Notes: generated by a model from the letters alone, not told the origin. DNA of 64,000 bases from Roseibium algicola (GCF_001999245.1 NZ_CP019630.1:868001-932000), one strand, 5' to 3'. Positions 50,875 to 60,454 are shown, counted from the first letter of the stretch. Translations and numbers: made by a program.

Positions 50875-52085
50875 CTTCCTCGACAGACAAGCGCCCGTGG
50901 TTGACGCTGGTTGGCCTGGGCGAGGACGGTGTTCTGGCTCCGGGTGGTGCAGAAGCCCTGGCAGGTGCAGATATCGTTTATGGCGGCACCCGACACCTGG
51001 AGCTGACGGGCGGGATCACTGCCGAGAAACGGACATGGCCCAGCCCGTTTGCAACCGTCTTCGAAGATCTGGCAGCGCTCAGGCAGAAGCGCGTCGCGGT
51101 GTTGGCGACAGGAGATCCCATGTGGTTCGGCATCGGCTCGTCCTTGCTGAAGCATTTCCCTGCGCACGAGCTGATGGTGCTGCCCTCGCCGTCCGCGTTC
51201 CAGCTGGCTGCCGCACGAATGGGGTGGGCCTTGCAGGAAACCGACTGCCTGTCGGTTCATGGTCGACCAGTCGATCTGTTGCGGGCATCGCTTTACCCGG
51301 GCGCCCGGATCCTGTGTCTAACCAGCAATGCGGAAACTCCCCGCCAGGTGGCTGACCTCCTGGCCGACGAAGGCTATGGGCGCAGCCGGATGACGGTTCT
51401 GGAGCATCTCGGCGGCACCAGGGAAAGGTGCGTCGCAGGTACCGCGGAAGACTGGTCGACCGAGGTTGCCGATTTTCACACACTTGCTCTGGATGTGATT
51501 GCCGACCCCGGTGTGCGGTTCCGTGCGCGGATACCCGGCCTTGCCGATGATGCCTTTCGCCACGACGGCAAGATGACCAAGCAGGACATCCGCGCCATCA
51601 CACTGGCGGAGTTGAAGCCTCACCCAGGCGCACTCTTGTGGGATGTCGGTGCAGGCTGCGGTTCGATTGCCATCGAATGGTTGCGGGCAGCCGACCGAAC
51701 CCGGGCCATCGGCCTGGAGCCGCATGTGGAACGGCGGCAAATGGCGGCTGAAAACGCTGTCGCGCTCGGCGTCCCACATCTGGAACTGTCGGACGCGACC
51801 GCTCCGGAAGGCCTCCACGATCTGCCACAGCCGGACGCGATCTTCATTGGCGGCGGCCTGACAGCCTCCGGTGTGATCAAGGCCTGTCTTGCAGCGCTAG
51901 GTCCCGGGGGACGGCTTGTCGCCAATGCAGTGACCCTGGAGAGCGAGGCAATACTCCTCTCCGCCTATCAGTCTCATGGAGGCACTTTGAAGAAAGTTTC
52001 CGTTCACCGGGCAAGCGCCGTCGGCGGCTTGACCGGATGGCGTCCCCTGATGCCCGTGACGCAGTGGAGCCTGACGAAATCATGA
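50871..52085 (+). CDS. cobL: Precorrin-6Y C5,15-methyltransferase (decarboxylating)
   Basis: 404 residues, CbiE plus CbiT in one chain. N-terminal CbiE methylase: LTLVGLGEDGVLAPGGAEALAGADIVYGG and VLATGDPMWFGIGSSLLK, VLPSPSAFQLAAARMGW. The C-terminal CbiT Rossmann domain has motif I LLWDVGAGCGSIAIEWLRA and FIGGGLTASGVI. Starts inside the stop of the preceding small gene. Confidence 0.93.
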   Translation: MTSSTDKRPWLTLVGLGEDGVLAPGGAEALAGADIVYGGTRHLELTGGITAEKRTWPSPFATVFEDLAALRQKRVAVLATGDPMWFGIGSSLLKHFPAHELMVLPSPSAFQLAAARMGWALQETDCLSVHGRPVDLLRASLYPGARILCLTSNAETPRQVADLLADEGYGRSRMTVLEHLGGTRERCVAGTAEDWSTEVADFHTLALDVIADPGVRFRARIPGLADDAFRHDGKMTKQDIRAITLAELKPHPGALLWDVGAGCGSIAIEWLRAADRTRAIGLEPHVERRQMAAENAVALGVPHLELSDATAPEGLHDLPQPDAIFIGGGLTASGVIKACLAALGPGGRLVANAVTLESEAILLSAYQSHGGTLKKVSVHRASAVGGLTGWRPLMPVTQWSLTKS

Positions 52086-52807
52086 CGGGCACACTCTATG
52101 GCATAGGTCTTGGCCCGGGCGATCCGGAGCTGATGACCCTGAAGGCGCACAGGCTGATCGCAAGCGCACGGGTAATTGCCTACCCCGCGCCCGATTCCGG
52201 TGAAAGCTTTGCCCGGTCAATCGCCTCTGATGTGATCCCTGTCGGCGTGCGGGAAATCCCGATTGTCGTACCGATGCGGGTCGACAGGTTCCCGGCACAG
52301 GAGATCTACGACAAGGCCGCCGAAGAGATAGCTGCCGTTTTGGCAAACGGTGAGGATGTCGTGACCTTGTGTGAAGGAGATCCATTCTTCTTCGGTTCTT
52401 TCATGTATCTGTTCGAGCGCCTGTCCGACCGTTTCACGATAGAAATCGTGCCCGGGGTCACCTCGCTGACAGCCTGCGCCGCTCAGTTGAGACGACCGCT
52501 GACGGCACGAAACGATGTACTAACCGTCATTCCAGGCCCGCTTCCGGACGCGGACATCCGCCGCAAGATCGAAGAAGCCCAGGCGGTTGCCATCATGAAG
52601 GTTGGCCGTCACCTGACACGGCTGAAGACCTTGCTTTCCGACATGGGGCTGCTGGAAAAGGCCGGCTACGTGGAACGTGCCAGCCTGCCGGAGCAGAAGG
52701 TTCATCGGCTCATCGACCTTGAGACCGACACCGCCCCCTATTTTTCCATGATCCTCATCTACAAGGGAGAAGAAGCGTGGACGCTTCCCCCATCCTACTC
52801 GTCCTGA
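52082..52807 (+). CDS. cobI: Precorrin-2 C20-methyltransferase (CobI/CbiL)
   Basis: 241 residues of the tetrapyrrole methylase fold: GTLYGIGLGPGDPELMTLKA, ARVIAYPAPDSGESFAR, LCEGDPFFFGSFMYLFERL (the SAM-binding loop), EIVPGVTSLTACAAQLRRPL. ATG 52082 overlaps the cobL stop (ATGA). Uses SAM to methylate C20 of (cobalt-)precorrin-2. Confidence 0.93.
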   Translation: MTGTLYGIGLGPGDPELMTLKAHRLIASARVIAYPAPDSGESFARSIASDVIPVGVREIPIVVPMRVDRFPAQEIYDKAAEEIAAVLANGEDVVTLCEGDPFFFGSFMYLFERLSDRFTIEIVPGVTSLTACAAQLRRPLTARNDVLTVIPGPLPDADIRRKIEEAQAVAIMKVGRHLTRLKTLLSDMGLLEKAGYVERASLPEQKVHRLIDLETDTAPYFSMILIYKGEEAWTLPPSYSS

Positions 52808-54699
52808 ACCAGGCCGGCCTCGCCGCTGCCGAAGTGATCGCCAGACGGTTTTCAACCGCCCGCATCCACGGGCTTGCGGGCCGTGTGCCGACAGCGGACA
52901 CCCAGTTCAACGAGACGATCGACCATATCCGCCTGTTGTTTCAGGCCGGTCATCCGATCGTCGGCTTCTGCGCCAGCGGCATTCTGATCCGTGCGCTTGC
53001 ACCGGTCCTGTCCGACAAGACAACCGAACCGCCGGTGATCGCCGTGTCGGAAGACGGCAAGAGTGTCGTTCCGCTGCTCGGTGGTCATCGCGGCGCCAAC
53101 GAACTGGCCAAGCTTCTGGCCAGCGCTCTCGGTGGGCACGCGGCGATCACGACGGCTGGGGACACCAAGCTTGGTGTTGCGCTCGACGCCCCGCCCCGCG
53201 GCTGGCGTCTCGCCAATCCGGAAGATGCAAAACCGGTGATGGCCGAGCTGCTCTCCGGCGCTCCCGTTCGCCTGGAAGGCCGCGCCGACTGGCTGAAAGA
53301 GGCAAAGCTGCAGCAGGCAGACGATGCCGCCATCACGCTTTCGGCAACCGAACATCCGGAAGAAGCAAGCCCGACGCGTCTGGTCTACCACCCGCAGCGC
53401 TATGCTGTTGGCGTCGGCTGCGCGCGCGGGTGCGATGCGGCCGAACTGATCGAACTGGTCGAGACCGAACTGGCGGGAGCCAACATTGCCAAGGGCGCTG
53501 TTGCCTGCATCGCGACCATCGACCTCAAGGCAGATGAGGCCGCTGTCAATGCTCTCGCTGCGCATCTGGATGTGCCGCTTCGGGTCTTTTCCGCAGAAGA
53601 CCTGCAACGCGAGACCCCGCGTCTGAAAAACCCGTCGCCCGTCGTCTTCAAGGAAGTCGGCTGTTACGGAGTGTCTGAAGGGGCTGCCCTGGCCGCGTCC
53701 GGCGCCTTTGGAACGCTGAAGGTCGAAAAGCAGAAAACCGAAAACGCAACTTGCGCCATTGCACGGTCTCCGAAGTGGATTGACACCGACACGGTCGGTC
53801 GGGCTCGCGGACATCTGTCCGTTATCGGTATCGGTCCGGGCAAGGACGACTGGCGCACACCGGAGGCCACCAAGCTTCTGGCGGAAGCAACCGACGTTGT
53901 CGGCTACTCGCTTTATCTCGACATTGTCGACCAGCACATTACCGGCAAGACCCACCACAACTTCCCGCTTGGCGCGGAAGAGGATCGCGTCCGCTTTGCG
54001 CTGGAAGAAGCCGGCAAGGGCAAGAATGTCGCGCTGATTTCCTCCGGTGATGCCGGCATCTACGCCATGGGTTCGCTGGTCTATGAACTGTTGCACAGGA
54101 ATGAGGAGTATGGCGGTGTGTCGGATGCCGCCAAGCGGGTCAGCGTCACAAACGCGCCGGGCATTTCAGCCCTTCAGGCCTGCTCGGCCCGTATCGGCGC
54201 GCCGCTTGGCCATGATTTCTGCGCGATCTCGCTGTCCGATCTCCTTACCCCGTGGGAGGTGATCGAAAGGCGCCTGAGGGCAGCAGCCGAGGGCGACTTC
54301 GTGATTGCCTTCTACAACCCGGTGTCCAAACGCCGCCGCACGCAGCTTGCAGCCGCAAAGGAAATCCTGCTGGAGCACCGCTCGGCAGCGACACCGGTCA
54401 TTCTCGGCGTCAATCTTGGCCGGCCGGAGGAAACCATCCGCGTCACCAGTCTGCATGCGCTCAGCGTCGACGATGTCGACATGCTGACCACCGTGCTGGT
54501 CGGTTCGACCAACACCCGCACCGTCATGCGCGGTGACGGGAAACCTTTCGTCTATACACCGCGCGGTTATGCCAAGCGGATCGACGCACCAAAGCCGGTG
54601 GAAGCAGCACCAGTTGCCATTGAAGCCGCGCCTTCGTCCCTGATGGAAGACGTAACGACCGACATTTCCGACATTCTCGAAACGGATGACAAATCATGA
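52777..54699 (+). CDS. cobJ: CbiG-CobJ fusion (cobalt-precorrin-5A hydrolase plus C17-methyltransferase)
   Basis: 640 residues from GTG 52777, overlapping cobI by 31 bp. Residues 1-330 are CbiG: FCASGILIRALAPVLSDK, VIAVSEDGKSVVPLLGGHRGANELAKLLA (core region), and a C-terminal YAVGVGCARGCDAAELIELV with VGCYGVSEGAAL. From about 345 the methylase CobJ/CbiH follows: LSVIGIGPGKDDWRTPEA, SSGDAGIYAMGSLVYELL, NAPGISALQACSARIGAPLGHDFCAISLSDLLTPW, and FYNPVSKRRRTQL. The CobJ part ends near 590, with an Ala/Pro-rich tail. CbiG opens the lactone of cobalt-precorrin-5A after the CobJ ring contraction step. Confidence 0.9.
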   Translation: MDASPILLVLNQAGLAAAEVIARRFSTARIHGLAGRVPTADTQFNETIDHIRLLFQAGHPIVGFCASGILIRALAPVLSDKTTEPPVIAVSEDGKSVVPLLGGHRGANELAKLLASALGGHAAITTAGDTKLGVALDAPPRGWRLANPEDAKPVMAELLSGAPVRLEGRADWLKEAKLQQADDAAITLSATEHPEEASPTRLVYHPQRYAVGVGCARGCDAAELIELVETELAGANIAKGAVACIATIDLKADEAAVNALAAHLDVPLRVFSAEDLQRETPRLKNPSPVVFKEVGCYGVSEGAALAASGAFGTLKVEKQKTENATCAIARSPKWIDTDTVGRARGHLSVIGIGPGKDDWRTPEATKLLAEATDVVGYSLYLDIVDQHITGKTHHNFPLGAEEDRVRFALEEAGKGKNVALISSGDAGIYAMGSLVYELLHRNEEYGGVSDAAKRVSVTNAPGISALQACSARIGAPLGHDFCAISLSDLLTPWEVIERRLRAAAEGDFVIAFYNPVSKRRRTQLAAAKEILLEHRSAATPVILGVNLGRPEETIRVTSLHALSVDDVDMLTTVLVGSTNTRTVMRGDGKPFVYTPRGYAKRIDAPKPVEAAPVAIEAAPSSLMEDVTTDISDILETDDKS

Positions 54700-55469
54700 C
54701 CGTTCATTTCATTGGCGCCGGACCTGGCGATCCCGATCTCATCACCGTTCGCGGCCTGAAGCTCATCCAATCCTGCCCGGTCTGCCTTTTCGCGGGCTCG
54801 CTGGTACCTGAACAGATCGTTGCCGCCGCACCGGAAGGTGCACGCGTCATAGACACGGCCCCGATGACGCTTGACGAGATCATCGACGAGATCAAGGCTG
54901 CCCATGAAAAGGGCCAGAACGTTGCCCGGGTTCATTCCGGCGACCCTTCCATTTACGGTGCAACGGCGGAGCAGATGCGCCGTCTGGACGCACTCGGCAT
55001 CGATTATGATGTAACACCGGGCGTGCCGGCCTTCGCGGCCGCGGCCGCTGCACTCAAGACCGAGCTGACCATCCCCGAAGTTGCCCAGACCATCATTGTC
55101 ACCCGCACGGCAATGAAATCCTCGGCGATGCCGAACAACGAGGACCTGGACACGCTCGGCAAGAGCGGGGCGACCCTGGCAATTCACCTGTCGATCAGGA
55201 ACCTGCGGGAAGTCGAACGTCAGTTGACGCCGCATTACGGTGCCGATTGCCCGGTGATCGTCGCCTACCGTGTCGGTTGGCCGGATGAGGCCTTCATTCA
55301 CGGCACATTGTCGACCATTGCCGCAGAAGTGCGTGCCTCCAAGATCACCCGCACCGCGTTGATCTTCGTCGGCCATGCCTTGAAGCCCGCAGCTGACTTC
55401 CGCGACAGTGCCCTTTACGACGCCGACCACGTGCATGTGCTGCGCCCGAAGAAGAAGGCGAAAGCCTGA
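54696..55469 (+). CDS. cobM: Precorrin-4 C11-methyltransferase (CobM/CbiF)
   Basis: 257 residues: TVHFIGAGPGDPDLITVRGLKLIQSCPVCLFAGSLVPEQI, VARVHSGDPSIYGATAEQMRRLD, YDVTPGVPAFAAAAAAL (SAM loop), TIIVTRTAMKSSAMP, and a late YRVGWPDEAF. ATG overlaps the previous stop as ATGA. Last gene of this rightward cob block. Confidence 0.93.
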   Translation: MTVHFIGAGPGDPDLITVRGLKLIQSCPVCLFAGSLVPEQIVAAAPEGARVIDTAPMTLDEIIDEIKAAHEKGQNVARVHSGDPSIYGATAEQMRRLDALGIDYDVTPGVPAFAAAAAALKTELTIPEVAQTIIVTRTAMKSSAMPNNEDLDTLGKSGATLAIHLSIRNLREVERQLTPHYGADCPVIVAYRVGWPDEAFIHGTLSTIAAEVRASKITRTALIFVGHALKPAADFRDSALYDADHVHVLRPKKKAKA

Positions 55470-55652
55470 GGAACCGGCGGAACTAAACCACTTCGCGGCC
55501 TTCCTCTGTCTGTCATCATCGACAAGCGGGAGGTCGCGAAACGCTTCGCAGGTTAATCGAGCGAATATTTGCCTGTCCGAGAGCGCTCATTTGCATACCG
55601 CTCCCGCCCTCGCCTAATCTCAACAGGATTAAGACCGGCCAGGAGCAGCCCC

Positions 55653-56282
55653 ATGACAGATGAAAACCCACTTCTGAAACAGGCGATTTCTCTCAGCGGT
55701 GATCCCGATGCCATTCGCAAGTTCTACGCGGACTGGGCGGAGACCTACGATGCCGACCTGCTTCAGACCATAGGGTATGTCGGTCCCAGGATTGCAGCGG
55801 AAGCACTGGTCAAACGCCTGCCCAAAACGGCGCTGGTTCTGGACGCAGGCTGTGGGACCGGCCTCGTCGGGAGCGAGCTTGTCAGTCGCAATTCAGCCCT
55901 GACCATTGACGGCATCGACCTGACGCCGGCAATGCTGGAGCTGTCGCGCAGTCGGGGGACCTACCGCAATCTTTCCCAGGCCGACATGATGGGCCCGCTC
56001 TCGGACATTGACGACAACATTTATGACGGCATCGTCAGCGCGGGCGTCTTCACGAATGGCCATGTGGGGCCGGAAGGGATCGACGAACTGCTGCGCATCG
56101 CCAAACCGGGTGCTCCTATCGTCCTGACAGTACGCGATAGCGCCTGGGCGGCCGACGGCTTCAAGGCCAAGGTCGAGAAGCTGGAACAGGACGGCAAGAC
56201 AAGGACGCTGGAGATCACCCATAATCCCTATCACACCAAGGAAGACGTCTATTGCGAGCTGGTCGTGCTTGAGGTGGTTTAG
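55653..56282 (+). CDS. Class I SAM-dependent methyltransferase
   Basis: 209 residues. KFYADWAETYDADLLQTIGYVGPRIAAEAL then motif I LVLDAGCGTGLVGSELV, GIDLTPAMLELSRSRG and DGIVSAGVFTNGHVG. This is a Methyltransf_25-like small-molecule or protein methylase (WBSCR27-like pattern), not an obvious B12 enzyme. ATG 55653 has CAGGAGCAG. It sits between cobM and the convergent cobB (4-bp overlap at the ends), separated from cobM by 183 bp, so it may be a separate unit. Substrate unknown. Confidence 0.8.
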   Translation: MTDENPLLKQAISLSGDPDAIRKFYADWAETYDADLLQTIGYVGPRIAAEALVKRLPKTALVLDAGCGTGLVGSELVSRNSALTIDGIDLTPAMLELSRSRGTYRNLSQADMMGPLSDIDDNIYDGIVSAGVFTNGHVGPEGIDELLRIAKPGAPIVLTVRDSAWAADGFKAKVEKLEQDGKTRTLEITHNPYHTKEDVYCELVVLEVV

Positions 56283-57598
56283 GCGCGAGCGATGACATGG
56301 GCAAAAGAGCCCATGACCGATCCAGCGCACAGCCCCATCTGCACCAGTTCGTTGCCTTCGGCATCTTCCGCTGAAAACAGCCGCTCCGCCCCGCCTTCCG
56401 ACATTATGGAGGCATAGTGGAATTCGTGTGCGGATAGCGGCATTTGCCAGGGCAGGCCACGGAGTGGCATGACTTTTCGGTACCCGAGGTGACGCTTGCG
56501 GGTCTGAAACGAGGTCTCCAGCGGCAAAAGCCCCAGCATTTCGTGGCGTGTGCCATCGGCATCGATCATGCCCTTGCCGAGTGTCATGTAGCCACCACAC
56601 TCGCCATAGATCAGCTTTCCGGTAGCTGCGGCCCGCAAAACCCCAGCCTTGAACCTGTCTGCCGCAGCCAGCTTTCCGGCATGTAGCTCCGGATAACCGC
56701 CGGGGAGAAAAATTGCATCGGCATCAGGTGACGGTGCTTCATTCGCGAGTGGCGAGAAAAACTCGAGCCTCGCGCCCTGCTTTCGCCAGAACTCCAGCAG
56801 ATGCGGATAGGAAAAGGCAAAGGCAACGTCCCAGGCAATGGCAATGCACTGGCCAAGCGGCGCAGGCAGGTTTTCCCTGTTATCACCGGCAGGGCTCAGT
56901 GGTGCAGCCAATGTTTCCAGGCGGTTCAGGTCTACATTCCGGGTACACAGGTCGCTCGCCTTTTCCAGAAAGGCCTCCAGATCCGGATGCTCCCCCGCCT
57001 GGACAAGCCCCAGGTGGCGTTCGGGAAGGCCTAGTTCCTGAGCCCGCGGCAAGACACCCAGAACATCGATGGCGAGCGGTGCCAGCGCTGCGCGCAACAT
57101 GGCTTCGTGGCGCGGGCTGCCAACCTTGTTGAGAATAACGCCTGCGAGATTGATATCCGGCCGGAAGCTTTGAAACCCATGAACAAGCGCTGCGACCGAC
57201 TGGGCCTGTTTGCCGCAATCGACGACGAGAATCACAGGTAGATGCAGCGTTGCCGCCAGGTCGGCAGCCGAGCCCTTGCCGCTGGCAGCTCCGTCGAAAA
57301 GCCCCATGGCGCCTTCGACCACGAGAACGTCATGACTGTCGGCTTGACGGTGGGCAAGCATCTGCAGTGTCGCCGGGTCCATAGCCCAGGCGTCCAGGTT
57401 GATGCAGGACACACCACTGGCAGCTTCGTGGAATTTCGGATCGATGTAATCCGGGCCGGATTTGGCCGAAACGACCGAACGCCCGGCGGATTTCAGCGCC
57501 CGCAGCAAGGCAAGCGTCAGTGTGGTCTTGCCAGCACCTGACGATGGCGCCGCGATCAGAACACCCTTGGCGCCTGCCTTGGCAGTGTCAGCCGGCAT
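56279..57598 (-). CDS. cobB: Cobyrinate a,c-diamide synthase (CobB/CbiA)
   Basis: 439 residues. ATP loop LIAAPSSGAGKTTLTLALL at the N-terminus, SAKSGPDYIDPKFHEAASGV, then a C-terminal class I glutamine amidotransferase: PGGYPELHAGKLA and LIYGECGGYMTLGKGM with the catalytic Cys, and a late HEFHYASI. Amidates the a and c side chains. Its start overlaps the cobA stop region by 11 bp; the pair is transcribed leftward, away from cbiD. Confidence 0.93.
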   Translation of the reverse strand: MPADTAKAGAKGVLIAAPSSGAGKTTLTLALLRALKSAGRSVVSAKSGPDYIDPKFHEAASGVSCINLDAWAMDPATLQMLAHRQADSHDVLVVEGAMGLFDGAASGKGSAADLAATLHLPVILVVDCGKQAQSVAALVHGFQSFRPDINLAGVILNKVGSPRHEAMLRAALAPLAIDVLGVLPRAQELGLPERHLGLVQAGEHPDLEAFLEKASDLCTRNVDLNRLETLAAPLSPAGDNRENLPAPLGQCIAIAWDVAFAFSYPHLLEFWRKQGARLEFFSPLANEAPSPDADAIFLPGGYPELHAGKLAAADRFKAGVLRAAATGKLIYGECGGYMTLGKGMIDADGTRHEMLGLLPLETSFQTRKRHLGYRKVMPLRGLPWQMPLSAHEFHYASIMSEGGAERLFSAEDAEGNELVQMGLCAGSVMGSFAHVIARA

Positions 57599-58478
57599 CG
57601 GCAGAACGGGAGGATATGCGCAGGTCTAGCGGGTCACTGTCCAGCAACTTGCCCGACAGGGCGCCGAGCCAGTCGAGCCCCTTGCGCAGACGGACAACCT
57701 CACCGACACAAACAACTGCCGGAGGTTCGATCCCGGCAGCCTTCGCCTCTTCAGCGCAGCGGCCCAGCGTGGTTTCCAGAACGTCCTGGCCCGCAAGGGA
57801 CGCATTGCACACGATACCCACAGGTTCATCCACAGATCGTCCACCGGCAATCAGTTTGCCGGCTATGACGTCCAGGTGCTTCATCGCCATATACATGACA
57901 ATGACAGGCGAACCCTTGGCGATACCATCCCAGTTGATCGCGTCCGGGGTGAGGCCCGTCTGGTCATGACCTGTCAGGAAGGTGACTGCCTGATTGCAGT
58001 CCCGGTGGGTTGCAGGAATACCCGCATAGGCCAGACCACCGATACCGGCGGTGATGCCGGGAATGATGCGGAACGGCACACCGGCCTCGACAAGGCCGAG
58101 CGCTTCCTCGCCACCGCGGCCGAAGACGAAAGGATCGCCGCCCTTCAGGCGAAGCACCCTTTTGCCTTCGCGGGCGTAATCGATCAGCTTCAAGGTTATG
58201 TCGCGCTGTTTCGGGCTCGGTTTGCCGCCGCGCTTGCCCGCGTAGTCTGTCACGGCTCCCGGTTTGACCCAGGCAAGAATGCTCTGATCGACAAGGGCAT
58301 CAAACACGACAACATCGGCCTGGCGCAGACCATTGAGCGCATGCAGGGTCAATAAGCCGGGGTCGCCCGGACCTGCACCGGCAAGCCAAACCCAGCCGGG
58401 TTCGAACACGGGTAACCCACCTGGCAGGTCTCCCGGCAAGCCTTCATGCGGTCTGTTGTTGTCGTCTTCTCCAGTCAT
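57588..58478 (-). CDS. cobA: Uroporphyrinogen-III C-methyltransferase (CobA/SUMT)
   Basis: 296 residues: VWLAGAGPGDPGLLTLHALNGLRQADVVVFDALVDQSIL, LRLKGGDPFVFGRGGEEALGLVEAGVPFRIIPGITAGIGGLAYAGIPATHRD (the diagnostic SUMT segments), and VIVMYMAMKHLD. Adds the two methyl groups that turn uroporphyrinogen III into precorrin-2, the entry to siroheme and B12. The first 30 residues are an acidic/Pro-rich extension. First gene of a leftward cobA-cobB pair, 130 bp from the divergent cbiD. Confidence 0.93.
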   Translation of the reverse strand: MTGEDDNNRPHEGLPGDLPGGLPVFEPGWVWLAGAGPGDPGLLTLHALNGLRQADVVVFDALVDQSILAWVKPGAVTDYAGKRGGKPSPKQRDITLKLIDYAREGKRVLRLKGGDPFVFGRGGEEALGLVEAGVPFRIIPGITAGIGGLAYAGIPATHRDCNQAVTFLTGHDQTGLTPDAINWDGIAKGSPVIVMYMAMKHLDVIAGKLIAGGRSVDEPVGIVCNASLAGQDVLETTLGRCAEEAKAAGIEPPAVVCVGEVVRLRKGLDWLGALSGKLLDSDPLDLRISSRSADAG

Positions 58479-58608
58479 GGTTCCTGTTTACCCGTGTGGC
58501 CCGGTAACGCCAAGCGCTTCGGCGATCAAAAACGATGCGAAAACGACATTTCATCGCGCACATAAACTAATATGCACAAAGCGGAATTTCATCGTCTATA
58601 GAAAGAGC

Positions 58609-59703
58609 ATGTCGAAGGAAGAGCCAAAAGAGCTGCGGCGGGGCTGGACGACGGGAGCCTGTGCGACAGCAGCCACCAAGGCGGCGTATCAGGCCCTTTT
58701 GACCGGCGATTTCCCGGATCCGGTCGAAATCACCCTGCCCAAGGGTGGCACGGCGTCCTTTGCGCTGACCCGGCATACGCTTTCAGGAAAATCGGCTTCC
58801 GCCGCCATCGTCAAGGATGCGGGGGACGACCCCGACGTGACCCATGGCGCCTTGGTCAGTGCAACCGTCAACCTGTTGTCTCCTGGTTCTGGAGTAGTTT
58901 TCAGGGCCGGAGAAGGTGTCGGTACCGTCACAAGACCTGGCCTGCCAATCCCGCCGGGTGAACCTGCCATCAATCCGGTGCCGCGCCAGATGATGCGGAC
59001 GGCAATCGATGAGGTTTCCCAACTGAATGGCGGGGCCGGCGATGTCGAGATAACGGTCTCGATCGAAGGAGGTGCAGAGCTCGCCCTCAAGACGATGAAT
59101 CCCAGGCTTGGCATCCTGGGGGGCTTGTCCGTACTTGGCACGACCGGCATCGTCCGGCCGTTTTCCTGCGCTGCGTGGATTGCGTCCATTCATCGGGGCA
59201 TCGATGTTGCGCGCGCAGTCGGGCTGTCACATGTGGTTGGCGCAACCGGCGCCAGTTCCGAAGACGCGGTCAAGGCCCGTTACGATCTGGATGAAACCGC
59301 CTTTCTCGACATGGGGGATTTCGCCGGCGGTTTGCTGAAGTACCTGCGCAGTCATCCGGTCGACCGGCTGACCCTCGCAGGCGGATTTGCGAAGTTCACC
59401 AAGCTGGCTCAAGGGGCGCTCGATCTGCATTCGGCCCGCAGCTCCGTCGACTTCGAATTCCTTCAGGATCTTCTGCGTCAGGAGAACGCTTCCGCTGATC
59501 TGATCGAACAGGCCGCCTCGGCCAATACGGCCAAGGAGGTGCTGGATGCCTCCCTGGTTGCCGGTATCGATCTCAGTGGCCCACTTGCGCGGCGAACGAA
59601 GGACGCCGTCCGCCAGATCCTGCGCGATGCGCCGGTGGATGTGGAAGTTCTGATCACCGACCGCCAGGGCAAGGTGCTGGGAGAAACAGGCTTTGACCGC
59701 TAA
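58609..59703 (+). CDS. cbiD: Cobalt-precorrin-5B C1-methyltransferase (CbiD)
   Basis: 364 residues: LRRGWTTGACATAATKAAY at the N-terminus, the GVGTVTRPGLPIPPGEPAINPVPRQM stretch, NPRLGILGGLSVLGTTGIVRPFS (family core), and VGATGASSEDAVK. ATG 58609 has GAAAGAG; the frame is open upstream but not coding in style. CbiD belongs to the early-cobalt (anaerobic) pathway; its aerobic counterpart CobF is not in the window. Confidence 0.93.
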   Translation: MSKEEPKELRRGWTTGACATAATKAAYQALLTGDFPDPVEITLPKGGTASFALTRHTLSGKSASAAIVKDAGDDPDVTHGALVSATVNLLSPGSGVVFRAGEGVGTVTRPGLPIPPGEPAINPVPRQMMRTAIDEVSQLNGGAGDVEITVSIEGGAELALKTMNPRLGILGGLSVLGTTGIVRPFSCAAWIASIHRGIDVARAVGLSHVVGATGASSEDAVKARYDLDETAFLDMGDFAGGLLKYLRSHPVDRLTLAGGFAKFTKLAQGALDLHSARSSVDFEFLQDLLRQENASADLIEQAASANTAKEVLDASLVAGIDLSGPLARRTKDAVRQILRDAPVDVEVLITDRQGKVLGETGFDR

Positions 59704-60454
59704 GGCAGATCATATCCTGCTGCTCGCCGGAACAAGCGAAGCCCGGCAATTGGCCAGAACGCTGGCGGAAACATTTCCGGAAAGTCGCCTGACCGCCTCT
59801 TTTGCCGGAGCGGTTCGCGATCTGCCTGATCTTGGCGTCCCGACACGCGTCGGCGGTTTTGGCGGCACCGAAGGTCTGCTTGCCTTCATGCGGCACGAAA
59901 GGATCACCGTCATTGTCGATGCGACCCATCCCTTCGCTGCCCAGATGAGCCGTAATGCGGCCGAAGCCGCCAAGATGCTCAAGGTACCGCTTGTGCGCCT
60001 GGAGCGGCCATGCTGGCACCCCGGTGAAAGCGACGCCTGGAAAAATGTCCTGACGATGGACGATGCGGCCAAGGCCCTTCCTGCTGGCGCGCGCGCCTTC
60101 CTGGCCATTGGCCGCAAGGAGATCGAGCGCTTCACCCATCGAAACGATATTTTCGGCCTTGTCCGGATGATCGAGCCGCCCAAAACACGACTACCTTCCG
60201 CCTGGGAGCTGATCCTCTCCCGCCCCCCGGCATCTGCCGACGAGGAAGTTTCGCTGTTTCTGGAAAAGAACATCACTCATATGGTGACGAAAAACAGTGG
60301 TGGCAGTCGTTCCTATGCCAAGATCGAGGCTGCGCGGACCTTGAAACTTCCCGTCATCATGATCGCCCGGCCAGAACTACCGGAGGCCGAAACTGCTCCA
60401 ACGAATTCAGCGCTCGTTGACCGGTTACGGCAGATCCTTGCACGTGGGAGCTAG
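59693..60454 (+). CDS. cobK: Precorrin-6A reductase (CobK/CbiJ)
   Basis: 253 residues from TTG 59693, overlapping the cbiD stop, with GGAG about 10 nt upstream. HILLLAGTSEARQLARTLAE, RVGGFGGTEGLLAFM, TVIVDATHPFAAQMSRNAAEAAKML, RLERPCW, and KNSGGSRSYAKIEAARTLKLPVIMIARP near the C-terminus. Reduces (cobalt-)precorrin-6A. Ends with a 4-bp overlap with the convergent transferase gene. Confidence 0.9.
   Translation: MTAKADHILLLAGTSEARQLARTLAETFPESRLTASFAGAVRDLPDLGVPTRVGGFGGTEGLLAFMRHERITVIVDATHPFAAQMSRNAAEAAKMLKVPLVRLERPCWHPGESDAWKNVLTMDDAAKALPAGARAFLAIGRKEIERFTHRNDIFGLVRMIEPPKTRLPSAWELILSRPPASADEEVSLFLEKNITHMVTKNSGGSRSYAKIEAARTLKLPVIMIARPELPEAETAPTNSALVDRLRQILARGS

Noticed and set aside
52852..54096. 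Long minus-strand frame opposite the cbiG-cobJ gene
   Set aside because: A shadow of GC-rich codon use; the plus-strand product has clear CbiG and CobJ motifs.
58410..58440. GGCAGGTCTCCCGGCAAG, resembling the reverse of a B12 box
   Set aside because: It lies in the coding region of the cobA N-terminus and lacks the rest of the riboswitch.
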